Shown: piece after piece, positions 51,434 through 61,730 of the stretch | Layout: each line of letters starts with the position of its first letter | Numbering within the stretch: the stretch's first letter is position 1 | Assembly (NCBI GenBank): GCA_036897445.1 | Contig: JAYMTL010000028.1 | Span: 62,001-126,000 of the forward strand | Origin: Pelargonium tetragonum | Lineage: Eukaryota; Streptophyta; Magnoliopsida; Geraniales; Geraniaceae | Reading direction: 5' to 3' | DNA: 64,000 bases | Translations under genes and position numbers: made by a program | The notes under the pieces: generated by a model | Seen by the model: the letters and a program-made list of their open reading frames with translations, nothing else | Databases searched by the model: none | What the model was told of the DNA's origin: nothing

Positions 51434-54404
51434 AACTTGAATTTATAAAAACCAATTTCCTTTAAGCTTTTAAATTCTTTATATTAGAATAGGAGTTCTT
51501 CTTTCAAAAGAGTATGCCCTACAAGTATGTTAAGCGAATGCAAATAGGGGATATTCATTGGGAAATCGGAAATCTTACCTTAATAGAGGTTTTGTGAAAT
51601 AAGTTAACCTTATTTTTTGTAAGAAGTCTGGGTACCCCCTTACGAGTAAGGCTTACTCTTGGTTCTACTCAATTTGTATTGTAGTTTAACGGGAAATTCT
51701 AGTAATGTATAGTAGAGCTCGTGCAAGGTACTGGGTACTGTCTCTAGTTATGTAATATAGGAGAGTTTTTAAAGAACTCTTATTTTTGTTTGCTTTCTTT
51801 ATACGAGGATGCATTTCCTTAATTTGGGTCAGATATTCTATTATTCATTTTATTTATGAAAAGAGTTCGCAGCCTACGGTTAAGTAAAAGACACATTTAA
51901 AGTTTTTTTAGCTTTGATGTATTAAAGGGGCCTTAAATTTGTTTCTAGAAGTAAAGGGCTTTTTCAGTCTACGAACAGGCAAGTAACTCCTATTAGTATT
52001 CACAGTTTATAAAAAAGAAAAAAGGATTCCCACTCTTTTCTTTTCGAGAATTGGCCCCGGTCTGTCGGGTACTTGGTATAGAAAAGCGGCTAACTTTTCT
52101 TAGATATAAGTCCTCGTCTAGTCGTGAAAGTACCCTTTTAATGTGATATAGAATTCTGAGTATTTCACTCTTTCAAAAAAGCATATAAAATTTTCTGCTA
52201 CAACTAATAACCCAAGCTTTCCTACTGAATTTACGCAGAAGGCTCTTTTGAAATTTAATAACTATGCAACCCTATAGGCCAGGCTGGGAAACCCGTTATG
52301 AGGCATCAAAGAATAAGTTTAGGATTAGCTTCCTATGTACTGACCCAGAGTTTGACTTCCAATTACTTTTAGTCAAGCAGCTCCTCAATAATAAAAGGGG
52401 AATCCTTTTTCTTTTTTGGCAATTAAGCCGGGTCTTGTAGCAATTTTGAAGAGTACTTTTTAATAAGAAGGGGCCGCTTTCGACACTCCGAGGGATACTT
52501 GACTAATGTTGATAAATCTATTCTTTGAGAGGATGTCCTTGGATTTTACATCAATTTTTGTGCCTTTATTTACCTTAGTATCTGATACTGAAGACTTTTC
52601 TATTTTGTATAATGGAAAAGCCTTGCTATTTAATACGGGGAACACCTATATGATAAAAGTCTTGCCTAAGCCAGAGCAACCCAACAAAACAGCAATCCTG
52701 TTTATGCTTATTAAATTTCATCTTAACCCGAAGTTTATTTATTACCTGAATTTCAAAAGTGGGAATTCCGATACTAATAAAGTTTAGATTCTTTATGGAA
52801 CTCTTTTTAGTGGAATTTATCTGTTCATAATGGGATTCTTTATAATTTATTCTTCTTACGAGCACTTTATAGGTCAAATATCTCCTTTCTATAAATTCTC
52901 TAGGCAATTTGGTAGATTGTTTAGAGAGAGTGAATTATGGATGCCAAAGAGCAAGAGAACTGAGAAGAAAATGAGAGAACATAGACTAGCTACCAACTAG
53001 CCTAGAGAGTGCCTAGAAAAAAGGTAAGACTGAGCGCTGATTTCAAATTCTATATAAGCTATTTTATTCACGTTTATTTCAGTCTTCTTTTTAGTTTTAT
53101 AACTAAAGGAGCCGTCCCCTTTATTGGAAATCTGAGAAAGATAGTATAACTAAAGACTAGAAATTTAGCCTATATCTGGATCTGGGTCTTAAACAAGAGG
53201 TTGTAATATCCTTTTAGATTAGAAGAGAGAATTCTTGGTTTTTTATCTAAGGCGGCTCTTGTGCAATCTCTTTTTACAAAGTCCCTAAAATTTTGGTGGT
53301 ATACTAGTTTGGTTTCGATTAACACAGAAGTTAAAGGTTTAGGGTTTGCCTATATGATATAGAATAAAATATTGAAGCTTTTCATTAAACACTACGGTTT
53401 CCTGGATCAAGTTCTAACAAGTAAATATAGTATAAGACCCCCTATTTCAGGGTATAGTCTATTCCCCTACAACACACCAATACAAGAATTTGCTTAATTA
53501 GCCCAAATCTGTAAAAGCTTAGGATATGGTCAAAAGTGCTAACTGGTCTACCAGCACTTATATCTAGAACTGTCACAGGTTTTTTAGAATTAAAGGCAGA
53601 TTCTTGGTTTAATCCCTGAGAGCTGGCTTAAGAATAAACTTGATAACATATAAGTATCAAAGGTTTCCCTATTCTATATTATATACGAGAGCAGCTTTTA
53701 TTTTAACTGATCCAAATCCCGATTATGCTCATATTCCGGAGCAACCCAATTATACCTAGACTTGATTGACATTTAAAGGGTCTAAAAATCCTAATAAAGT
53801 CTCCTTGTATTTCCCACTGAAAAAATTTATAATTTTTCGAATCATTTAGTTACAATTTCTACAAAGGGAGTTCCAGACCAAGTGTGGTGCACCCAATTGG
53901 AGTTTTTCTCCGATATACCTACTTAAAGTTCCTTTATAAACAATGAGAGTGTCCAGTAAGATTTGAAAAGAAAAAGAGCTCTGTGCCCTTTATCTTAATT
54001 ATAGCTTTTTTTTTAATAAACACTAATCTTTCTTTCGAGGTCACTTCAAATGGTTGGAACCAAATTTTAGACTTTAGCAGCCATAAAACTTCTATTTCAA
54101 CGGGCATTTCCTAGAATACAATAAAGACAGTAAATTCACACTATTAACACAAGTATAACAACTAAAAGAAACAGAGGACAGGACGGGTTCTTGACCTACA
54201 TTACGTTATCATAGTTTTTAGGCTTTTAATGCTGCTTCAAGGCTTTCCTTTCATAAGACTGCAACCTCTTACATTTTGCGATTTATAGGAGCACTGTACC
54301 CGCCAATCAATGTGCGGAATTCACTGGGTTACTAAAGCAGTCAGGTCAATAGACTAAGGCACCTACTAAAACTAAAACCTAAGGAGTCCTTCCATAAGAT
54401 TAAG
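51434..54404. other. Non-coding A+T-rich spacer
   Basis: No supportable gene. Two 93-codon frames overlap on opposite strands (52506-52787 plus, 52626-52907 minus), which is what stop-poor chance sequence gives; neither product is recognisable. Confidence 0.5.
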
Positions 54405-54966
54405 GCGAGATTCGAAGCCGCATTCTAAATAGTTTGAGAACGTTCGCGCTCAATAAATAAGCGATTCTAAGTTATAAGTATAAGTCCCAGAAAAATCCTT
54501 GAAAAGACTCTAAAGCACCGAAGATTTAAGGTAGCCCAATTTAGCGATTCAAAATAACCAACGGTCGAACAAATAAATTGGAATTCATATTCATAGCAAA
54601 GGAGTACGTAATAAGAATATTTTAAGATTTGAACCTACGCTGATTGAAGCTTCAAAGTTTTACCGAGTATTATATTATAAAGTTTCTTTCTATTAAGAGT
54701 TTTTAAGAGATACAGTTCGTTAATTTATAGCTAGGAATACCTCTTAAATACTAGATTATAAAAAAATCTCTTATTAAACATTATTTAATAAAATTTCTTT
54801 GTACACGGAGCTTGTGCTAATTTTAACCCATCAATTAGAACTTCTACTTATATAAACGAATAGCATGTCTAAGGTCGGACTGCTAAATAGAGACTTTAAA
54901 GCCAGAGTATCCTAAAAAAGGTCTTATACAAAGTACAAAGAAAGCGACTCGAACCTACGGCACACC
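54405..54966. pseudogene. Group of tRNA-like pieces
   Basis: Four tRNA-like words lie within 560 bases. On the minus strand: a T-arm-like GCGGC-TTCGAAT-CTCGC (54421-54405), pairing at four of five positions; GTAGG-TTCAAAT-CTTAA (54638-54622), pairing at four of five with one G-U; and the repeat at 54966-54944 whose T-stem no longer pairs. On the plus strand, GTCTAAGGTCGGACTGCTAA (54867-54886) resembles the D-to-anticodon stretch of tRNA-Ser(GCU), which has GGACTGCTAATCC. No piece has a full cloverleaf or an acceptor stem. I infer the wreck of one or more tRNA genes; the individual words are short and chance is possible for each. Confidence 0.3.
54944..54966 (-). repeat. tRNA T-arm-like repeat, copy 2
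   Basis: Partner of 26868-26890 (20 of 23 bases, differences all transitions). Upstream on the minus strand it is preceded by TTGAAATCTAGGG, which looks like a weak anticodon arm, and by CCTA/TAGA, a possible 3-bp D-stem; the anticodon stem does not pair well. Confidence 0.4.
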
Positions 54967-56743
54967 CTAGATTTCAAGGACGTCTATGTAAAACGATTAG
55001 GTATTCTTTTGCTTACTAAATATATTATAGAAAAGGCAATTCAAAAACGCGTATATAAAAGTTGCTAGTCAAGAGACTTCCGCGAATTGTTGATTTGTTG
55101 ATACAGTCTGTGAAATTTGTCTTTATTTTAGAGTGGGTTTTCTCATGTAGGAGTTATCCATTCCTATAAGGGAATGACTTTTAATGAAATTCTATGTTGA
55201 AAAAGTAACTATTATATACGTTGTAGGTAAAGCATAAAAATCTCCAAAGATTGTGTTCTGATAAACCACCCTAAGTATCAACTCTGAATTTAGGTGCGAA
55301 AGAAAGCTTCAAACTTGCGTTTACAATAAAATAAAAGCAGAAAAGTGTCGATTTTAAGGCGCGTTATAGTCGTTATAAGAAGGGGACCTTTACGCATATG
55401 TGCTATGATCCTTTAAAGTTTTCTAATACTTTAAAAAGTTGTGAATTGAGATTAGCAAGATTTGAATTTTATTTGCCTGTGCCTATATACTCCTCTTGTG
55501 TGCTATATTAGAGTTCTTTCAGACCCATTTAAACCCCATCTGTACCAATAGCTTTATCTTTCTTCTGACTTCCTTTGTAAAGAGTTAATGCAAAAAAACT
55601 GAGAGCTGTCACCCTACAAGTTGCTTGTAATGTAATAAGGAATCTTTAATAGGGGCTTTGACTTTTTTACGCAGTTAGATTAGAGACTTATAATATAAGG
55701 AACCCTTTTTAGATGAAAATGCTAGGAAGCTTTTTACAAATTAATATTATGAGGATTTTAAACTCTCCGCTGGTGAATCCTACTAAAATTTAGGGTCTTT
55801 TTGTAGTAACTAAGCAACTCAAATGAAGTATAGCAAGAGATTAGTAATTAAAGTGTTTATAATCCATTAATAAGTACCTGTTCTAGCTTTTGCTAATATA
55901 AAGAGAATGCATTTATAGCTTGGTAAAACGTTGTACTAAAAAAAGTTCCTTACTCCTATTTTTCTTTCCTTGCAAAAGCTCAAAAGTATAAAACGAATGC
56001 TTTGAGAAATTAATTCTCTAAGTTAAAGCGCAATACGTTTTAAATTCAGGCTCCAAACCCTTATAAAAGAAAGTAAATAAAAATCATATGATAATATATA
56101 GACTAAGTCTATTATAGGAATAGGTAAAAAGTAGTCGTACAATACCTTTTCAAGAGATTTCCTTTTGCAAAACCCACTTATGGGAAATTGAGTTTTCGAT
56201 GAAGTAATATTCTCTATTGTTGCTTTTAGGTAGCGTCTTATTTCAGTAGGGTTTTGTGCGAGAAAGCTTTCTAGATTAATGCTACTTGAGATCTCCCCCC
56301 CTTTTTAAGATGAGGGGTTTAAGACTTTTATAATGCTATAGCTGGGCGCTTTCTTAATATTAATAAAAAAGTTTTTTGGGTTGCTTCCAGCTACTATGTT
56401 ACTCGTCAAGGTTGGCTCTATGAAAGCTGCTGAAATTCTCGACATTTTATATCCTTGGGAAATTGGTAACTTTCTCTTGGAGCTAATGTGCTTCCTTTTC
56501 GGGAAATTTAGAAATCCTCGGTATAAAGATTTAAATACTGCTTTGCGGAGTGAGTTGGGAATTCTTCTAAATAAAATTCTGAGGCTGTCATTTTCTTTAG
56601 GGATTTCCCTATACTTAAAGGTTTAATTAATTTCTTTTCATTATTTATTGAGTCTCCATTTTCAAAAAAAGCTTTGAGTTAAGTTAGTAGTTAAAGGTGA
56701 GCGTAGAAGCGCAGGGTTTTTTTAGAAAAAGACTCTAAAGTAA

Positions 56744-56770
56744 GGGCCCCGGGCGGGCCTCTATTTTTTT
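56744..56770 (+). terminator. G+C-rich hairpin followed by T run (terminator-like)
   Basis: GGGCCC (56744-56749) pairs with GGGCCT (56755-56760), one G-T at the base, around the loop CGGGC, followed by CTA and seven T (56764-56770). It is among the G+C-densest spots in the window and has the form of an intrinsic terminator. The nearest plus-strand frame upstream ends at 56626 and has no recognised product, so a terminator role is only possible. Confidence 0.35.
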
Positions 56771-58723
56771 ATTTCTTGATAGGATTTCCTATGTAGATGT
56801 ACCACTACGAGAAGAGATATTTATTCTAGGGTTCCCTCACCTCTGCTAAATCTAATTGTTAAAGTCCTTAAATTCTATTCTTTTGCTCTGAAATCTGGTT
56901 ATATAATATTCTCAAGCTAAGGTTTTTGTCTTAAAAGGGAGTTTTTTCTTCAATTTCCAATTAAGCGTCTTCCCTATCGAAAGTGTACAAAGCCCGTAGT
57001 TTAAGAGTAAGAGTTTGAGACCTCTATACGAGTTTTTAATCCAAAAAGCAGATTCTAGTAGTTTACTATAAAAAATGAAGGGATATTCCAGGTATCTAGT
57101 ATTTTATTGAAAGATAATTTCAGATTACTCAATGAATAAAACCCATTCTACGACCCGTTTCGTGAACTTTAATTGGGTTTGGGGCATCCGACGTACGATT
57201 TTTTGCAAAATTGCTTAGCTTTTTATTATATAAAGTTTAAGCCCGACTTATTACTCGTTTTGGCTTATAAATTTTGAACTTAGTAACAAGGTAAGGTTTT
57301 TCCGACGGAACTCCTTTATTATATTGGAACTAAAAAGGTTGGCGAGGACCCAGAAAAAATAGAACGTTATAGCATAACTTGAAACAAAAAGCTTATTATT
57401 TCTTAAAGAACGCTTTGATTTAGAATAGGAAATCTTGAATATCTCTTAACTTAATAGGAATGGGGGGTTCCTTCCTCAAGTTATAGAGTAGAATACCTCA
57501 GTTCTAGAAAGTGTAAAAAAGGACCCTGTAAACTTACAGGTTAAAGCAAAAAACTTTATTTGATTTGAAATAGAAGACTTTACGGGGGCTCCCTACTAAA
57601 TTAAGGCAAGAGCTTGAAATGTATAATAGAATTTGTCGGGTATAATACAAAGTGGAGATACAAAAAATGAGGGCTCTTAATACGGTTATAGGACTTGTAA
57701 AACTCTATTACTTAGGGAGTACGGAGTGAGTCTAACTGTTAATTTACTGAGTTTTCCTAAAAAAACTAGGGCCCCACAGAGTTATACCCTCAGAGTAGCT
57801 TGAGCTTACAAGGATAAAGAGCTGGCTAGGATATTTTTCTTGTTTTTAATACAAATTTAATACAAAAAAGGGGCACTCGTTAAGTAAGAGAGTTTGCCCC
57901 CTGTATAATAAGGAATCTTATACTTTGGAAAACCCACGTAAGCCCGACAAAAGGCAGAGTAAAGAAAACTCGATCTATTCATAACCAATGCCTGTGGAAA
58001 GGGGAGTAATTTAGAAGCTCCATTACAAAAAATGCGGTCCTTGTGAGTGTTTATAAGTTTACTACTCTTCCCCCTATTATGCAACTCCACTTATTTATGC
58101 TTAGTATAAGCAGAGTACTGAAATAGAGGATTCAACTAACCAATTTGGTTTGGTAGAGTAAAAGTCGTTAATTTAAATATAGAGGGAACCCTATAGCACT
58201 TATGTTCCTTAGGTCAAAACGGATATAAAAGCGTTTTGTAAACAAGGAAAGATATTAGAAAAATGACTTGGACTCTCAACTGGATTAGCATTAAAAATCC
58301 TTATTTTATTTTACCTCCCCGGCTCTACTAAGAGTTTTGGATCCTTTTAGTTTTACGTCTAAATTTTAAGAATTGCCCCTTGACAAAACCTTTTAACGAG
58401 ATGGATCCTAGGCCTCTCGGAATATCTAAAATTTTGTTTGATTCTTCAATTTAATTAATTAAGGTATCCTCCGTAAAAAAGGAATAAAGGAAGCCCTGCT
58501 TGTGCAAGTTAAATAAATTTATTAGAAAAATATCTTATCATATATTGCTCGGAATCTTATTACATACAATAGGTACTAACATTACAAGGAAAGTCCTTGA
58601 GAATATATAGAATCTAAACGATTTTTCGGAATCCATTAGTAACTTTTTACTATACTGAGGCACCCCTTTCTATATAGCAACAGCTGTAATTCAAGATTTT
58701 TGGGTTTAGGTTTTTGTTTTAGG

Positions 58724-58745
58724 ACCAAACGTTTTTAAGTTTGGT
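58724..58745. repeat. Small hairpin, 7-bp arms
   Basis: ACCAAAC (58724-58730), 8-base loop, GTTTGGT (58739-58745). No T run follows directly and no gene is near. Confidence 0.5.
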
Positions 58746-59663
58746 ATTTATATAGTGGATACTTCCCTGTTTACTCATGATATTAGCGTTTCTTTGTTAC
58801 TCTATAGAAATTGAAGTTTAGTGCCGCTTCGTACTCTCGTCCGGTTTTCAAATTTTAATAGTACTGACTTTACGTATATAAAATAGAGACAGATTACATA
58901 TCTACTAAGCAATCCCGGGAAGGGGTGATCCTAGAAAGATTATGTATAAGTCAAAAAGGGGTTTTAAAAGAACAAGGGGATTCCTTCTTTCGTGGCGAAC
59001 TTACAGGGGTTCACTAAGTCGAAGCCATAAATGGTAATAAAATCGCTGTATATGGACCGAAAACCAAGGATTAGGACTCCCCGGAACCTCGAATTACGAG
59101 GACTTTTTAAGAAAAGAGCATAACTTTCATGTTGTAACGCTCCTTGTGTAGTTATTAAAGCAAAGGGGGTTAAGGTCTGCCCTTTTCGAGGAATAAGGTT
59201 TGCTTTTTCTTATGATCTTGAATAATTATCTTTTGTTTCTTTTTAGCGTATTTTTATTAATCTAGATACGACTCTTTCCTAACGCAAACTTCATACAGAG
59301 TTTATCCTAAAGCCTGCCTCTGGCAAAAGGAATAAAAAAATCTAAAGTTACGTTAACTTTTCCTCGAAAATAAATAAGGAATTCTAAGACTTCGGTGCAG
59401 GCTTAAGAAAGATTTTTTAAGCAGACCCTGCGAAAAGTTTTTTATTCTAATTTTACTTAATAGATGCGAAGGGAAAATTTCCGGTTACTTACTGGAAAAT
59501 CAGAGTATAAGAGTAACATGAATGCAGAAGAAGGATTTTAAGAGTTACAAAAACAGGTTAGTTTAATCACTTAGGTAATATTACTAATTCCGAAAAAATT
59601 CTTGTTTTGTTGTATCGAGAATAGAGATAGAGGATTGACAGTGGGATGCTGTATAACTTATAT

Positions 59664-59740
59664 TCCTCCCGACTCGCGGGGGTACCCCAAAGGAGGGTGA
59701 CGTATTATAGTTTAATATTTATGGATACACTATAACACCC
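59664..59740 (+). repeat. Family A array unit 1 core, stem replaced
   Basis: The core stem here is CCTCC (59665-59669) with GGAGG (about 59692-59696) instead of TTACC/GGTAA, and the interior holds a GGGGTACCCC palindrome instead of the usual GTAGCGAAG. CGACT follows the left arm as in other copies. After it come TATTATAGTTTAAT and GGATACACTATAACACCCAC, the best-kept downstream box in the window. Confidence 0.65.
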
Positions 59741-60052
59741 ACCAGCTTAGTCTTCTTATTGTTGCTGTTAGGATTCCTGTAACTATAGTCTAGTTTTTTA
59801 TGTATTTATAGTAATTAGAGTTCTTAGATAGTAATGGATATAGAGTATAATAAAAAGAATAGAATAGGAGATTATTAGAATAATGTTTATAGTTATTATA
59901 TTAGTTTGTTACAGTAGTTCTGTATTAGTTAGTAATGTAAATAATAGTTACGTACAGAGTTTGTTCTTTTAGTTAAGGATAATACCTCTTATTGTATTTT
60001 CCTTTTATTAGTAACAGAGGAAAGATCCTTAGATATTGATGAGTGTATCTTT

Positions 60053-60120
60053 CTACCTGACAGGAACGTAGTGGAGGGAATCCTTATATAGTATAATGAA
60101 TCTACTTACACTATAGCACT
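60053..60120 (+). repeat. Family A array unit 2 core
   Basis: CTACCTGACAGGAACGTAGTG then GAGGGAATCC, with TTACACTATAGCACTCACCG downstream and CTTATTCTTATAACTTACTTG as tail. Only the CC/GG inner pairs of the stem remain. Confidence 0.6.
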
Positions 60121-60375
60121 CACCGACTCCTTATTCTTATAACTTACTTGTTTCTGTATATCTCGTTTCTTCTTCATGAGAGCTGTACTTTAGGAGCTAG
60201 AGGAGACTGATAGGAGAGAAAGCTTTCTTAATTAAGTAAGGGAGATAATGATAGACTCTTCCTTGTAGCTAAGAAGGTTCCCCGTTTTAGTATGGGTATT
60301 CTTCTTGTAGATAATTATAATGGAGCTATTGTATTAAAATTCTCTGAATAGTAATAGATAGACACTGTATTAAGC

Positions 60376-60445
60376 AGTCTACCTAACGGAGGATAATGTA
60401 TAGTAGTTTTATAATGTATATGTATGGATACTTTATAACAACCAC
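60376..60445 (+). repeat. Family A array unit 3 core, shortened
   Basis: AGTCTACCTAACGGAGGATAA: the interior of the core (about 15 bases) is missing, leaving left arm, AAC and right arm. GGATACTTTATAACAACCAC follows in the place of the downstream box. Confidence 0.55.
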
Positions 60446-60765
60446 AAGCTTAACTTTGCTTGTTTCTTCTTTTCTTATTTGCTTTTTTTTTTAATATTAA
60501 CAAGATTAACAAGAGAAGGAGCCTTGGAGAAATCGTAGGAGGAGCTATACCACTCTTGTTGGAAGCTAGGGAAGCTAGACCTCTGTTGCCTGTATGACTG
60601 TACCTATTTTTCCTGTTATAGCTTAAGTTATTTTAGTTATTGTTTTCTTTATTCTCTAATTATTATTAATTAATAAGGTTTGTATTTTAGGAAAGTAATA
60701 GGTTATAATAGATAGAGTCTTCTTGTTCTTGTTGTGTCATTGTCCAAGCAAGCTCGCCTCTTGTT

Positions 60766-60930
60766 CCCTGTTTTTATCGTTAATGAGGCTAGAGCCTTTA
60801 TAGATTGGGATAGTGTCTATCTTACCGACTGTAGGGAAACGAAACGAAGGAGGTTATTGTTAGATTTTTTTTTAGAGTATACATAGATACCCTTATGACA
60901 CCACCAACTTCTTATTCTGACTTTTATTAT
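60766..60930 (+). repeat. Family A array unit 4
   Basis: Has the leading box CCCTGTTTTTATCG at 60766, core CTTACCGACTGTAGGGAAACG with an extra AAACGAA before GGAGGTTATTG (60821-60859), and TACCCTTATGACACCACCAA downstream with CTTCTTATTCTGAC as tail. Confidence 0.65.
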
Positions 60931-61299
60931 TTCTTAAGCTGAAATGAGTTACTTGACTTCCTTTTGTAGTTATACCCATTGTACCTTTCTTAGTCGTAGT
61001 AGTTCTATAAGCTATACCTGTCTTCTTGTTCTTGATATTCCCTGCCTGTATTATGTGTCTTTCCTGTAATAGGTTATTGTATTTCATTAAGAAGTATATA
61101 CTAGTATTATGTAATAGATATCTTAGTAGGATTGTAGCTGCTATACTGTAGCCTACTGAAGCTAGATTCTATAGTATAGTGTAATATATAAGTATGGTAT
61201 AGTAAGATATTTAGAGTTCTTATAATATTTTAGGTAAGTGTTGTTCTTGTTTGTATTGTAGTTTCATTGTATTAGTGGTTTAAGGATAAGACCTCAATG

Positions 61300-61470
61300 C
61301 CCTATGTCTTTATCGGTGGAAGCCTTAGGTTGAGAGAGTATGTTACCGACTGTAGCGAAGCGGAGGTAATGCGTAGTATTAATAGTTTCTTGATAGTACA
61401 GGGATCCTTTATAACACCAACTTTGGTTTCTTATTTTCTTTCTTGACTTATTTGTTTCTTTTTATTCTGT
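61300..61470 (+). repeat. Family A array unit 5, best-preserved core
   Basis: Leading box CCCTATGTCTTTATCG at 61300, core TTACCGACTGTAGCGAAGCG then GAGGTAATGCG (61343-61373), downstream ATCCTTTATAACACCAAC and tail TTCTTGACTTATTTGTTTC. TTACC and GGTAA pair exactly. This copy is the closest to a family consensus. Confidence 0.75.
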
Positions 61471-61575
61471 CTTTTATTAGCAATAGTAGCAGGAGCTGTA
61501 CCTGTCACTTTCTTGAAGTTTAATAGGTTAGTACAGTATAGGACAGTCTCTAACTCTAAGGTATATCCCTCCATG

Positions 61576-61710
61576 CCCTGTGTGTTTATCGCTAATGAGG
61601 ATGGGGACCTTAGTTGTAGAATGGTAGAGTCCTTTTTACCGACTGCAGCAAAGCGAGGGAGGTGAATGTACTATAGTTAGAATAATACACTACTACTTTT
61701 CAAGAAACTG
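61576..61710 (+). repeat. Family A array unit 6
   Basis: Leading box CCCTGTGTGTTTATCGC at 61576, core TTACCGACTGCAGCAAAGCG then GGGAGGTGAATG (61636-61668). TTACC pairs with GGTGA through one G-T. The downstream box is reduced to ATACACTACTA and the tail is absent, so the array ends inside this unit. Confidence 0.65.
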
Positions 61711-61730
61711 TGAAAGGAAAGACAATCGCT

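Larger units (their letters stand above)
54967..59600. other. Non-coding A+T-rich spacer
   Basis: No supportable gene. An 82-triplet frame at 56381-56626 (TTG first, in-frame ATG at 56396) would give a Leu-rich product with no motif I recognise; a terminator-like hairpin follows 118 bases downstream, the only point in its favour. A minus-strand frame at 57857-58090 is anonymous. A tRNA-like 5' end near 56993 (AGCCCGTAGTTTAAGAGTAA) lacks a matching 3' half. Small hairpins: CCTGTAA/TTACAGG at about 57530-57545. Confidence 0.45.
59600..61730 (+). repeat. Tandem array of repeat family A (six units)
   Basis: Six recognisable cores at about 59664, 60053, 60376, 60821, 61343 and 61636, all in the plus orientation, spaced about 290-520 bases. 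A full unit reads: a CCCTG(T)TTTATCG box (60766, 61300, 61576); about 40 bases; the core hairpin (TTACCGACTGTAGCGAAGC, GGAGGTAATG); 30-45 bases with TAGTATAG words; a TACACTATAACACCAC box; then a pyrimidine tail (CTTCTTATTC, TTTCTTGACTTATTTG). Units differ widely, so the array is old. Spaces between units are T/G-rich with AGCTATACCTGTC words. There is no frame to suggest a coding repeat. Confidence 0.75.

Noticed and set aside
52506-52907. Two overlapping 93-codon frames on opposite strands
   Set aside because: Neither product is recognisable, and the overlap shows that the segment is locally poor in stops on both strands, as chance gives.
56993-57060. AGCCCGTAGTTTAAGAGTAA, like the 5' end of a tRNA
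   Set aside because: The anticodon stem does not form, there is no GGTTC-type T-arm and the acceptor strands do not pair.
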